From: Ascidiaceihabitans sp.
GTDB taxonomy: Bacteria; Pseudomonadota; Alphaproteobacteria; Rhodobacterales; Rhodobacteraceae
Direction: 5' to 3'
DNA: 21,065 nucleotides
Assembly: GCA_023301665.1 (NCBI GenBank)
Contig: JALZUL010000241.1
Coordinates: 1-21,065, forward strand
This document shows, piece after piece, positions 14,199 through 21,065 of this stretch. The notes below the pieces were generated by a model. That model saw only the letters and a list, made by a program, of their open reading frames with translations, had not been told where the DNA came from and ran no database searches. The position numbers and the translations under genes were made by a program. Each line of letters starts with the position of its first letter. Position 1 is the stretch's first letter.

Positions 14199-14398
14199 TT
14201 GCACTTTTCCTTATCTAAAGACGCTTTGCGTCAATTGTGTTTCACCTGTTTTTGACAGGCAAGATGTCGTTCTGACTGATACAATTTCTCTACGAGAAAT
14301 GCGCCACTCTCTAGTGAGTGCTCGTCAATGGTACGTCTCAAAAAGCTAATAGAATACTAAGTCGGCCAGTCGCTTTACAGTCGATTTTACTCAAAGTT
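14199..14398 (-). promoter_or_regulatory. Flagellin promoter and structured 5' leader
   Basis: The 200 bp between flgN and the flagellin gene hold no gene on the minus strand. They contain four short perfect hairpins: 14220-14232 (GACGC/GCGTC, 3-base loop), 14245-14259 (5-bp stem), 14284-14300 (ATTTCTC/GAGAAAT, 3-base loop) and 14305-14320 (CACTC/GAGTG). A GGCCGACTTA element on the minus strand at 14358-14367 resembles a sigma-28 -10 element, but no -35 box is correctly spaced. If transcription starts just downstream, the leader is about 150 nt. A leader of this kind is the known target of FlbT in Caulobacter; binding here is inferred. Confidence 0.55.
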
Positions 14399-14755
14399 TC
14401 AGGCTCTCTTTTCGACAGAGCCAACAGTCACGATTTCAATTTTTTTTCGCTGGCCATAGGCATCATAAATATCCAAAGATTCTTTAATTTGACGCATCAT
14501 CGCAAAACGATCAGCAACACTTTTTACCCCTTCAAGAGCCGAACTTAAGAGGGCTTGATTTCTGCTGATCTTATTACTCAAATTTGCCAGCATGGCTTCG
14601 TCTGGCTTTCGGGCAGTATTTAAATTCTCAATCAGAGCTTCTTTGTTTTTAAATAGCCGACCAATCAAATCTAAATTCCCACTTAGCAACGCTTCGCGTT
14701 CTTGATCTAATAGTTCGTCTAATGAATCTACCGTATCGATAAAGTTGACCTCCAT
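14399..14755 (-). CDS. flgN: FlgN-like export chaperone
   Basis: FlgN is the cytoplasmic chaperone of the hook-filament junction proteins FlgK and FlgL. The 118-residue product is helical and shows the loose family pattern: DTVDSLDELLDQEREALLSG at about 7-26, GRLFKNKEALIENL near 32-45, and a C-terminal helix with MMRQIKESLDIYDAYG. Length and the acidic, leucine-rich helices fit; sequence identity in this family is always low, hence the moderate confidence. The ATG lies one base after the flgJ stop, so the two are one transcript; flagellin follows after 200 bp. FlgK and FlgL themselves are not in the window. Confidence 0.75.
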   Translation of the reverse strand: MEVNFIDTVDSLDELLDQEREALLSGNLDLIGRLFKNKEALIENLNTARKPDEAMLANLSNKISRNQALLSSALEGVKSVADRFAMMRQIKESLDIYDAYGQRKKIEIVTVGSVEKRA

Positions 14756-14756
14756 T

Positions 14757-15029
14757 TTAACTGCGCTCCTTTAGGGATTTGTATAAGCTCTCGGCCAGTC
14801 CGATACCCCCAGCCTCCGTCATTGCTGAAGCTTGTTCTCGAACCAAGAAGGAAGTGAACTTATCTTCTCCTTGACCTCCTCCATAACTTTCTCGCGCTTC
14901 ACCAAAACCTGCCGACTTCAACATTTCAGTTAAAAAGGAAGCTTCCAATTTCTTCGCAACCTCGAATAATTTTGGATCCTTTATTGCAGTTTGAGATGGC
15001 TGCATCTCGATAGATGAAACTGGTAACAT
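14757..15029 (-). CDS. flgJ: Rod-binding protein FlgJ, muramidase-less (CheL type)
   Basis: A 90-residue protein equal to the N-terminal rod-binding domain of FlgJ: KLEASFLTEMLKSAGFGEAR at about 27-46, followed by a Gly-rich loop YGGGQGEDKF and FLVREQASAMTEAGGIGLAE near the end. In enterobacteria this domain caps the growing rod and is fused to a muramidase domain; here the enzyme domain is missing, as in most alphaproteobacteria, where the short form is called CheL in Caulobacter. A separate lytic enzyme must open the wall for the rod. GGAG lies six bases before the ATG. It is divergent from fliK, with 116 bp between starts. Confidence 0.88.
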   Translation of the reverse strand: MLPVSSIEMQPSQTAIKDPKLFEVAKKLEASFLTEMLKSAGFGEARESYGGGQGEDKFTSFLVREQASAMTEAGGIGLAESLYKSLKERS

Positions 15030-15145
15030 TGCTTACTCCGATCAATTCTAATGATTTCCTCGAACCTAGTTCATGATCGGTAAAGAACTGGTAACTAACT
15101 TCCCCCATATTGCCTAAAAACACGGATGAGCCTTGGAGCCGAATA
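15030..15145. promoter_or_regulatory. Divergent flgJ / fliK intergenic region
   Basis: These 116 bp separate the flgJ and fliK starts and must carry promoters in both directions. A TTACC-type element on the minus strand at about 15090-15095 is a weak match to the TTAACCC seen upstream of flhA and fliI. No well-matched promoter boxes or hairpins were found. Confidence 0.3.
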
Positions 15146-15148
15146 GTG
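15133..15148 (+). promoter_or_regulatory. Ribosome binding site and GTG start of fliK
   Basis: TTGGAG at 15133-15138 lies seven bases before GTG 15146. The longer frame could begin only at TTG 15110, which has no purine-rich site upstream, since an in-frame stop lies at 15095-15097 and no ATG follows it. Confidence 0.7.
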
Positions 15149-16633
15149 GAATTGCAGATCAACAATCTCGCCAAGACAACCGAAACTACACCATCAAATC
15201 TTGCCTCATTGCCCTTTGTCACAGACAATGTGAGCCGGAATACTGCCGAATATTTCGAAACGATCTTGGAAGAACAGTCACCAAATCTGGGCGAAGACCT
15301 CGACGAACTTCATGTTACAAAAGCAAATGAGGTCGATGACGGAAACGTTGATGATGAAGATCTCAGAACCCAAGAAGAAGGCATCGCTTACTTTCTTGCA
15401 GACGATAGATCGTCCGACGAGGAAAGGAATTTGGCGGATGAGGAAATCCCTTCAAGACCTCAATTACAAGATAGCGGCGATCAGCGGATTGAGCTTTTTG
15501 CAACTAAGCAAGCACACATCCAAACACCCCTACCTACGCCAGAGTTTATAGATGAAGCGCTCACGACAGGCCGGCATCAACTTTCTAGTTCCTTACCGAA
15601 CTCGTTAACCGGAGATGTATCAACAGGGTTCATCCTATCAATGCAAATTGTGCAAGGATTACCTCAGAAAAATAAGCCTATTGTCTTGGAAGGAAATCCC
15701 AAAGTCGAAATCAGGAAATCGTCAAACCAAGTTACAATTGGTCAGAACGACGATTTAAAAAATAGGGATGTGCAAGCAAATCTAAATGCAATTGAAGAAT
15801 TTTCAAAACGTCACCTTCCGGTACAGCAACATAGCACCTTACATTACGAATTCCCTCAAAAGCAGAACGAACCACAGCAAAGCAATTCCACCAATCCACC
15901 GAGCCTAGGTTTGGCTGGAAATCATACGTCCGAAGCCGTGGAGCTCGATTTGAAATTTGGAACAAAACAGCAGGACCTTACAGAAACGCCTCGCCAAAGT
16001 GCCGATACAGCACGCGAAGAAATGCCCCTTCATTCCAGTAGCCAACGCGATACGCGATCAATCACAACGCTGCAAAATACTACAAGTTTTGCGGAAAAAA
16101 TGGGTAAAACTGACAGCGAGAATAATGACTCAAAAGATGCCCAGCATTTCAGGGTTGATACATTCTCTGAGGTAAGGAAGCTGAGTCACCAACAGCTCCC
16201 CATCGCAAACGTAAAGGCGGAATTACCAGCTCCGGTCACAAACCAAATTTTGGAAACTATCCAAGCACGTATGGTTACGGAAAAATCGATTGAGATTACA
16301 TTAAATCCGTCGGAATTGGGTAGATTGAAGTTGAGCCTGTCTCCAGCGGAAAACGGGCTAATCGTAAACATACTGGCCGAACGGGCTGAGACACTAGAGA
16401 TAATCAAGCGTAACCTTAGCGATCTAGAACAAGCCTTTAGGGAACAAGGTCATGAAAAAACGGAATTTTCATTCGAACAGAATGATCAGTTTTTAAATCA
16501 TGATCATCATCAAAATTCGGAGGGAACCCACACGACAACCAATCCGGATGAAGAGAATAGCCACTCTCCCGTCGGGGAGGCTATTGTAAAGCAAGTCATC
16601 ACCAACACTTCAGGCATAGATATGCGAGTTTAG
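15146..16633 (+). CDS. fliK: Flagellar hook-length control protein FliK
   Basis: FliK is an exported molecular ruler that measures the hook and triggers FlhB to switch substrates. The 495-residue product has a long, polar, low-complexity N-terminal part rich in Gln, Glu, Asp, Ser and Asn (about 1-360) and a compact C-terminal hook-length domain at about 365-450, with MVTEKSIEITLNPSELGRLK and SPAENGLIVNILAERAETLE, the core pattern of the Flg_hook family. The last 45 residues are His/Asn/Thr-rich and variable. GTG 15146 is chosen because of its ribosome binding site; TTG 15110 would add 12 residues. flgD follows after eight bases, so fliK-flgD are co-transcribed. In some relatives this gene is called motD. 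Confidence 0.88.
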   Translation: MELQINNLAKTTETTPSNLASLPFVTDNVSRNTAEYFETILEEQSPNLGEDLDELHVTKANEVDDGNVDDEDLRTQEEGIAYFLADDRSSDEERNLADEEIPSRPQLQDSGDQRIELFATKQAHIQTPLPTPEFIDEALTTGRHQLSSSLPNSLTGDVSTGFILSMQIVQGLPQKNKPIVLEGNPKVEIRKSSNQVTIGQNDDLKNRDVQANLNAIEEFSKRHLPVQQHSTLHYEFPQKQNEPQQSNSTNPPSLGLAGNHTSEAVELDLKFGTKQQDLTETPRQSADTAREEMPLHSSSQRDTRSITTLQNTTSFAEKMGKTDSENNDSKDAQHFRVDTFSEVRKLSHQQLPIANVKAELPAPVTNQILETIQARMVTEKSIEITLNPSELGRLKLSLSPAENGLIVNILAERAETLEIIKRNLSDLEQAFREQGHEKTEFSFEQNDQFLNHDHHQNSEGTHTTTNPDEENSHSPVGEAIVKQVITNTSGIDMRV

Positions 16634-16641
16634 GAACACAA

Positions 16642-17307
16642 ATGGACATCACCACACCAACAGTCACTTCAGTATCCACGGCTCTATCCTTGCCATCCGC
16701 CGACACGAGCTCAGTTTTATCATCAGATTTTGAGACGTTTTTGCAGATGCTGACGGCGCAAGCGAAATATCAGGACCCCCTTGAACCCATAGACTCTTCT
16801 GAGTACGCGGCCCAGCTGGCTCAATTTTCGATGGTTGAACAACAAGTTCAATCCAACGAACTACTATCTAATCTCACCTCGCAATTTGGCACCACAGAAA
16901 TGACTGGCATCGCAAATTGGATTGGGATGGAGGCCCGCACAACGGCACCCGTCTATTTCGATGGTTCGCCGATCTCGGTCGCACCAGAAACTCCAACCGG
17001 TTCAGATGAAATTTATCTCGCTGTCTTTGATCAATTCGGTAATCAGCTGCAGCGCCAAGCTCTACCCAATTCCAATGCTCCATTTCAGTGGACGGGCCTC
17101 TCAGATGACGGCACACCTTTCGAAACGGGCACCTATACCTTAAAAATCGAAGCATATGGACAAGGTGAACAACTCAGCAGTGTACCTGCTCAAACCTATG
17201 CTCGGATCACTGAAGCACGTAATGACTCAGGAGAAACCTTACTTATTCTTGAAGGCGGGCAGGCAGTACCTACTTCTTTGATAACCGCCTTAAGAGAGGG
17301 GCAATAG
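16642..17307 (+). CDS. flgD: Hook-capping scaffold protein FlgD
   Basis: FlgD caps the growing hook and guides assembly of FlgE. The 221-residue product has the conserved N-terminal segment DFETFLQMLTAQAKYQDPLE followed by SEYAAQLAQFSMVEQQVQSN (about 29-71), then a region with GIANWIGMEART, and a C-terminal FLG/Ig-like and Tudor-like part containing FQWTGLSDDGTPFETGTYTL. All family hallmarks are present. The ATG is preceded by AGGAAC that overlaps the fliK stop. The stop is only one base from the stop of the convergent ugd gene. The hook protein gene flgE is not in the window. Confidence 0.96.
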   Translation: MDITTPTVTSVSTALSLPSADTSSVLSSDFETFLQMLTAQAKYQDPLEPIDSSEYAAQLAQFSMVEQQVQSNELLSNLTSQFGTTEMTGIANWIGMEARTTAPVYFDGSPISVAPETPTGSDEIYLAVFDQFGNQLQRQALPNSNAPFQWTGLSDDGTPFETGTYTLKIEAYGQGEQLSSVPAQTYARITEARNDSGETLLILEGGQAVPTSLITALREGQ

Positions 17308-17308
17308 G

Positions 17309-18634
17309 TTACAATTCGATACCATAGTCTAAGCGTCCGATAGAAGTATAGGCAGTAAACCCAGCGCGCTTCGCATCTTTTTGAGTATACACATTGCGCA
17401 AGTCAGCCATTGCTGGGGTTGCCATCCGTTTTGCGAGGCGTTTTAGATCAAGCGCGCGGAACTCATTCCACTCTGTTAGAATAACAATCGCATCCGCATT
17501 TTGGGCCGCTTTATAGGCATCTTCTACCCAGTTCACACCCGGAAGCAATTCTTCACCTTCGCGAATGCCTTGCGGATCGACCACTCGAACTTTTGCGCCT
17601 GCACCGACAAGTGCGGGAACAATTGTCAATGCTGGCGCATCCCTCATATCGTCTGTGTTTGGCTTAAACGTCACTCCTAAAATAGCGATAGTCTTTCCAT
17701 TGACGCCCCCCCCACAAAGATCAAAAATCTTATCGATCATTCGACGTTTCATTTCCTCATTAACTTTAATAACCGCTTCGGTGATCTGCATGGGAATAGC
17801 ATGTTCTTGACCCATTCGAGCGAGAGCTTGGGTATCTTTAGGAAAACAACTGCCACCATAGCCAGGCCCTGCGTGTAGGAACTTATTGCCAATACGGCCG
17901 TCCATACCCATGCCTTTTGAGACCATTTTAACGTCTGCACCAGTGCGTTCACACAATGCGGCAATCTCGTTGATAAAGGTAATCTTGGTCGCCAGAAAAG
18001 CATTTGCAGCATATTTGATCATTTCGGCGCTTTCCAAATCCGTTGTCATGATAGGAAAATCTCGAAGATAAAGGGGGCGGTAAACTTCAGCCATTACTTC
18101 CGCAGCTCGATCGTTCTGTACACCCACAACAACACGATCAGGGCGCATAAAGTCATCAATCGCAGCGCCTTCCCGTAGAAACTCCGGATTAGAGGCGACA
18201 TCAAATTCTGCCTCAGGATTTGCTTTCAGGATTGTCTGTTTCACTTGGCGATTTGTTCCCAAAGGAACCGTAGATTTCGTGACAATAACCGCATAACCCG
18301 TGAGGGCATTCGCAATTTCTCCTGCAGCGGCCATTACATATGTTAAATCCGCATGCCCATCACCGCGGCGCGTTGGAGTTCCCACCGCGATAAAAACAGC
18401 GTCAGCACCATCCACCGCAGCAGCCAAATCGCCCGAAAATGACAAACGACCCGCCGCAACGTTCTTTGCCATTAATTCATCAAGACCCGGTTCATAAATT
18501 GGCACTTTCCCAGCCTCGAGCATCTCAATCTTCGACGGGTCTTTGTCTACACAGACAACATCATGACCGAAATCTGAGAAACAGACCCCCGACACCAAGC
18601 CGACATATCCAGTACCTACCATCGTAATCTTCAT
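17309..18634 (-). CDS. ugd: UDP-glucose 6-dehydrogenase
   Basis: This enzyme oxidises UDP-glucose to UDP-glucuronate with two NAD+, feeding acidic sugars into surface polysaccharides or lipids. The 441-residue product has the N-terminal Rossmann motif GTGYVGL at 7-13, TKSTVPLGT at 119-127, SNPEFLREG at 148-156, Lys207 in the AEMIKYAAN segment, and the catalytic Cys263 in GPGYGGSCFPKD (256-267). A second nucleotide-binding domain fills the C-terminal third. The related GDP-mannose dehydrogenase is possible, but the motifs and length fit UDP-glucose best. AGGTGA lies four bases before the ATG. It is monocistronic, between the flagellar genes and the ABC transporter, and visibly more GC-rich than the export genes. 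Confidence 0.93.
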   Translation of the reverse strand: MKITMVGTGYVGLVSGVCFSDFGHDVVCVDKDPSKIEMLEAGKVPIYEPGLDELMAKNVAAGRLSFSGDLAAAVDGADAVFIAVGTPTRRGDGHADLTYVMAAAGEIANALTGYAVIVTKSTVPLGTNRQVKQTILKANPEAEFDVASNPEFLREGAAIDDFMRPDRVVVGVQNDRAAEVMAEVYRPLYLRDFPIMTTDLESAEMIKYAANAFLATKITFINEIAALCERTGADVKMVSKGMGMDGRIGNKFLHAGPGYGGSCFPKDTQALARMGQEHAIPMQITEAVIKVNEEMKRRMIDKIFDLCGGGVNGKTIAILGVTFKPNTDDMRDAPALTIVPALVGAGAKVRVVDPQGIREGEELLPGVNWVEDAYKAAQNADAIVILTEWNEFRALDLKRLAKRMATPAMADLRNVYTQKDAKRAGFTAYTSIGRLDYGIEL

Positions 18635-18752
18635 CTGCTCACCTATGATTTAGTGTTTCCCTTGAGATGATCCAACAGCTCAAAGCTGTCAACAATTGAG
18701 AGACAATATGAAAATTTTCCCCGAAATAGCGCCAATCGCGGCACAAACCGAA
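18635..18752 (-). promoter_or_regulatory. ugd upstream region
   Basis: These 118 bp must carry the ugd promoter. On the minus strand there is a TTGACA hexamer at 18687-18692, but no TATAAT-like box 16-18 bases further on. A 6-bp hairpin (ACAGCT-CAA-AGCTGT, 18675-18689) partly overlaps it and could be an operator. Evidence is weak. Confidence 0.3.
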
Positions 18753-18769
18753 TTATACCTGTCGGTTTG
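18744..18769 (-). terminator. Inverted repeat at the end of the transporter operon
   Basis: CAAACCG (18744-18750) and CGGTTTG (18763-18769) form a perfect 7-bp stem with a 12-base loop spanning the stop codon of the last permease gene. No T-run follows on the minus strand, so it may be a weak or Rho-assisted terminator, or chance. Confidence 0.35.
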
Positions 18770-19571
18770 CAGCGTGTTCTTCACGCTGATGCCGTAGGGT
18801 TTGCCGTTTCGAAGCCAGAGAGGCGCAGATAACACCCAAAGCAACAACTCCAATGAGAATTGAACTTAGAGCATTAATTTCAGGGCTTACGCCCAGCCTA
18901 ACTGACGACCAGATTTTCATCGGTAGTGTCGTTGCGGATGGGCCGGTCGCAAAAGAGGCAATCACCAAATCGTCTAAAGACAAAGTAAACGCCAACAACC
19001 AGCCCGATACCACCGCTGGCGCGATGATCGGTAAAGTGATCAAACGGAAAGCCTCGAAGGTGCTCGCTCCCAGATCGAGAGCTGCCTCTTCTAACGAGCG
19101 ATCAAACGTCGCCAAACGCGAGGAAACAACAACTGATACAAAACACATCGAGAACGTTGTGTGAGCCAAAACAATTGTCATCACGCCACGATCCATACCG
19201 ATCCCTATGAACAACAATAAGAGAGACAGGCCAGTAATCACCTCTGGCATCACCAAGGGCGCATAAATCATCCCAGAAAAGAGAGTGCGGCCAAAGAACC
19301 TACCACCTCGCACCAAAGTGTAGGCTGCCATTGTTCCCAAGACAGTAGCGATTGAAGATGAAATGACCGCAACCTTAAGCGTCACCCAGGCTGCTTCCAA
19401 AAAGGCTTCATTTCCCAACAATTCGCCATACCATTTGGTCGAGAAACCAGCCCAAACAGTTACCAGCTTGGATTCGTTGAAGCTGTAGATCACTAAAATC
19501 AGCATTGGCAAATAAAGGAACGCAAACCCAAAGGTAAGTGAAACTATGTTGAATGGGCTAAGACGGTTCAT
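18753..19571 (-). CDS. Polyamine-type ABC transporter permease (PotC/PotI family)
   Basis: One of two inner-membrane permeases of an ABC importer. The 272-residue product has six predicted membrane segments and the cytoplasmic EAA loop EEAALDLGASTFEAFRLITL at about 161-180, which contacts the ATPase. The N-terminal pattern FAFLYLPMLILVIYSFNESK and SFATGPSATTLPMKIWSSVR near the end are typical of PotC/PotI-type permeases for spermidine or putrescine. The substrate cannot be fixed without the binding protein, which is not in the window. The ATG overlaps the upstream permease stop by four bases (ATGA). Last gene of the operon. Confidence 0.9.
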   Translation of the reverse strand: MNRLSPFNIVSLTFGFAFLYLPMLILVIYSFNESKLVTVWAGFSTKWYGELLGNEAFLEAAWVTLKVAVISSSIATVLGTMAAYTLVRGGRFFGRTLFSGMIYAPLVMPEVITGLSLLLLFIGIGMDRGVMTIVLAHTTFSMCFVSVVVSSRLATFDRSLEEAALDLGASTFEAFRLITLPIIAPAVVSGWLLAFTLSLDDLVIASFATGPSATTLPMKIWSSVRLGVSPEINALSSILIGVVALGVICASLASKRQTLRHQREEHAANRQV

Positions 19572-20443
19572 CCTTCAGCCTCTTGCTGTCGTTGCTCATT
19601 TCGCTGGAATAGGATGATTGGTATGATCAGGATCAACAACAAGATGACAGCAACAGCACTGGCCACCGGCCAATCGCGGTTGGAAAAGAATTCCTCAAAC
19701 AGAACTTTACCAATCATCAATGTCCCTGAACCACCCAACAATGATGGGATTACAAATTCACCCAATGCAGGAATGAAAACTAAGAAACACCCTGCGATGA
19801 TTCCCCCTCGTGAAAGCGGTACGGTGATCAACCAAAACGCTTTCAAGCGTGAGCACCCTAAGTCCTCTGCAGCCTCAATCAGCGAACCATCCAACCGTTC
19901 GAGCGCAGCATAGATAGGCAAAATCATAAAGGGCACGTATGTGTAAACGATCCCAATGTAGACGGCGACGGATGTGTTCAAGATGATCAACGGATCGTCT
20001 ATCAGCCCAACCCACATCAAAAAGCGATTTAAGAAACCTTCGGTGCTCAAAATACCGACCCACGCATATACTCGGATCAAGAAACTTGTCCAAAATGGCA
20101 AAATGATGAGCATCATCAGTGTGGCACGCCACTCAGTGGGCGCACGGCCCATCGCGTAAGCGATAGGGTAACCGATCAATAGTGTAAAAACAGTCGAAAT
20201 AAACGCAATCTTCAAGCTGCTCAGATAGGCCTTCCAGTATAAATCATCCTCAGTCAAAAAAACGAAATTCTCGAAATCCAATTCCGAGAACATCGCCGCC
20301 AAACCGTCTTTCAAGGTAGGCGTATAAGGCGGAATTGCTAACGTTGCATCAGAGAGCGAGATTTTGAAAACGATCACAAAAGGGATCAGAAATAACGCCA
20401 AAAGCCAAAGATATGGCACTGATATGAGGGTTATACGTTGCAA
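19568..20443 (-). CDS. Polyamine-type ABC transporter permease (PotB/PotH family)
   Basis: The partner permease, 291 residues from TTG 20443, starting MQRITLISVPYLWLLALFLI, with six membrane segments and an EAA loop EAAEDLGCSRLKAFWLITVP at about 193-212. Motifs such as LPFWTSFLIRVYAWVGIL and YTYVPFMILPIYAALERL are characteristic of PotB/PotH. The frame is open upstream to 20578, but that stretch encodes the conserved end of the ATPase in another frame. The only ATG at the junction (20448) is out of frame and soon stops, so TTG 20443, one base after the ATPase stop, is the likely start. The site upstream is weak (GGAT), which implies translational coupling. A GTG a few codons inside is the other option. 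Confidence 0.88.
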   Translation of the reverse strand: MQRITLISVPYLWLLALFLIPFVIVFKISLSDATLAIPPYTPTLKDGLAAMFSELDFENFVFLTEDDLYWKAYLSSLKIAFISTVFTLLIGYPIAYAMGRAPTEWRATLMMLIILPFWTSFLIRVYAWVGILSTEGFLNRFLMWVGLIDDPLIILNTSVAVYIGIVYTYVPFMILPIYAALERLDGSLIEAAEDLGCSRLKAFWLITVPLSRGGIIAGCFLVFIPALGEFVIPSLLGGSGTLMIGKVLFEEFFSNRDWPVASAVAVILLLILIIPIILFQRNEQRQQEAEG

Positions 20444-20444
20444 A

Positions 20445-21065
20445 TCATTGATCCAGCAGAACGCCCGCTGTCGCGCTCCAACTGATCCAAACAGGATCTT
20501 CCCACGTGAAAGAGCGACGCGAAATACGGCGCGTATTTGCAGTCTGCGCCTTGATAACTTGCCCACCTGGCAGCTCAACGTAATAGGTGCTCAAGTTACC
20601 TAAATATGCGATATCAAGCACCTTACCTTGAACCGAGTTCGTAATCTCAGGCTGCTCTGCGTGAATGGCGATTTTCTCTGGTCGGATCGCGAGAAATGCA
20701 GTGGCTCCATCGGAAAATGGGCGTTCACAAGCTGCAGTAATTCGCGTTTCTCCACCGAAGTCGAGAGCAAACATTTGCTCCCCAACCGCTTTAACTGGCC
20801 CCTTAAGTATATTCACATCCCCAATAAAGTCGGCCACATAAACAGAGTTCGGAGCTTCATAAATTTTCTCAGGTGTGGCCACTTGTACAATACGGCCTTC
20901 GTCCATCACAGCCACGCGTGATGCGACAGTCATGGCTTCTTCTTGATCATGCGTCACGATCACAAATGTCGTGCCTGTCTTTTCTTGAATATCCATCAAT
21001 TCGAATTGGGTATCTTGACGTAGCTTCTTATCCAAGGCCCCTAACGGTTCGTCCAGCAACAACAG
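20445..21065 (-). CDS. Polyamine-type ABC transporter ATPase (PotA/PotG family), 5'-truncated
   Basis: The ATP-binding subunit that powers the importer, cut by the right window edge. The visible 206 residues start inside Walker B (LLLDEPLGALD, including the D-loop), followed by the H-loop VTHDQEEAMTVASRVAVMDE and then a C-terminal TOBE-type domain with AIRPEKIA and the end ISRRSFTWEDPVWISWSATA typical of PotA/PotG. Walker A and the ABC signature lie beyond the window. The gene is upstream of both permeases in one operon; a periplasmic binding protein gene is probably further right. The assignment to polyamine transport rests on family resemblance and operon composition; related importers carry other cationic or small organic substrates. 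Confidence 0.88.
   Translation of the reverse strand: MLLLDEPLGALDKKLRQDTQFELMDIQEKTGTTFVIVTHDQEEAMTVASRVAVMDEGRIVQVATPEKIYEAPNSVYVADFIGDVNILKGPVKAVGEQMFALDFGGETRITAACERPFSDGATAFLAIRPEKIAIHAEQPEITNSVQGKVLDIAYLGNLSTYYVELPGGQVIKAQTANTRRISRRSFTWEDPVWISWSATAGVLLDQ

Noticed and set aside
14290..14310. Sigma-54-type site on the minus strand (TGGCGC...)
   Set aside because: The GG is followed after ten bases by GT rather than GC, and it overlaps two hairpins; not a convincing match.
13918..14349. Open frame of 143 codons on the plus strand over the flagellin 5' part and leader
   Set aside because: It is the antisense of the conserved flagellin N-terminus, with no family features or start signals.
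14358..14389. Sigma-28-type promoter for flagellin (TAAA ... GCCGAC)
   Set aside because: The GCCGAC part is suggestive, but TAAA copies lie 7 and 19 bases away (from TAAA/TAAAG to GCC), not the expected 15.
18664..18692. Sigma-70 promoter for ugd starting with TTGACA
   Set aside because: No -10 hexamer with more than two or three matches exists at 16-18 bases spacing.

Overview
This window looks like part of a chromosome from a low- to mid-GC alphaproteobacterium of the Rhodobacterales (Roseobacter-type). The basis is gene content and order: a compact flagellar locus with the alphaproteobacterial flagellin regulators FlaF and FlbT directly behind a single flagellin gene, a DUF1217 gene behind them, and flgFGAH with a FliL-like gene in one operon. 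The species cannot be named from sequence alone. The left edge may be a true contig end: the first 27 bases are an exact inverted copy of bases 60-86, which resembles a fold-back assembly or amplification chimera.

Layout. (1) 1-5402, plus strand: the 3' part of a helical-repeat protein of unknown function, then flhA, fliR and flhB (the membrane export gate) and a small coiled-coil protein that may be the local FliJ equivalent. (2) 5396-9905, minus strand, read from right to left: flgB, flgC, fliE, fliQ, flgF, flgG, flgA, flgH and a FliL-like gene. These encode rod, basal-body adaptor, export-gate, P-ring-assembly and L-ring components, packed with 1-4 bp start/stop overlaps. (3) 9988-11328, plus strand: fliI, the export ATPase, divergent from flgB. 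(4) 11355-14198, minus strand: the flagellin gene, followed by flaF, flbT and a DUF1217 gene. (5) 14399-15029, minus strand: the rod-binding protein flgJ (cheL type) and a FlgN-like chaperone, upstream of the flagellin gene. (6) 15146-17307, plus strand: fliK (hook length) and flgD (hook cap). (7) 17309-18634, minus strand: a UDP-glucose 6-dehydrogenase gene, the first non-flagellar gene. (8) 18753-21065, minus strand: a polyamine-type ABC importer with an ATPase cut by the window edge and two permeases.

The flagellar genes form a self-consistent set: export gate (FlhA, FlhB, FliR, FliQ), export energiser (FliI), rod, rings and hook accessory parts, and filament with its chaperone and post-transcriptional regulators. 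The MS ring, C ring, stator, hook protein, hook-filament junction proteins and flgI are not in the window. No mobile element, tRNA, rRNA or CRISPR array was seen, and no gap between genes exceeds 300 bases.

I found no clearly new system. The most useful leads are the structured leader of the flagellin mRNA next to flbT, the uncharacterised DUF1217 and coiled-coil proteins fixed in the flagellar operons, a TTAACCC motif shared by the flhA and fliI upstream regions, and the inverted repeat at base 1.
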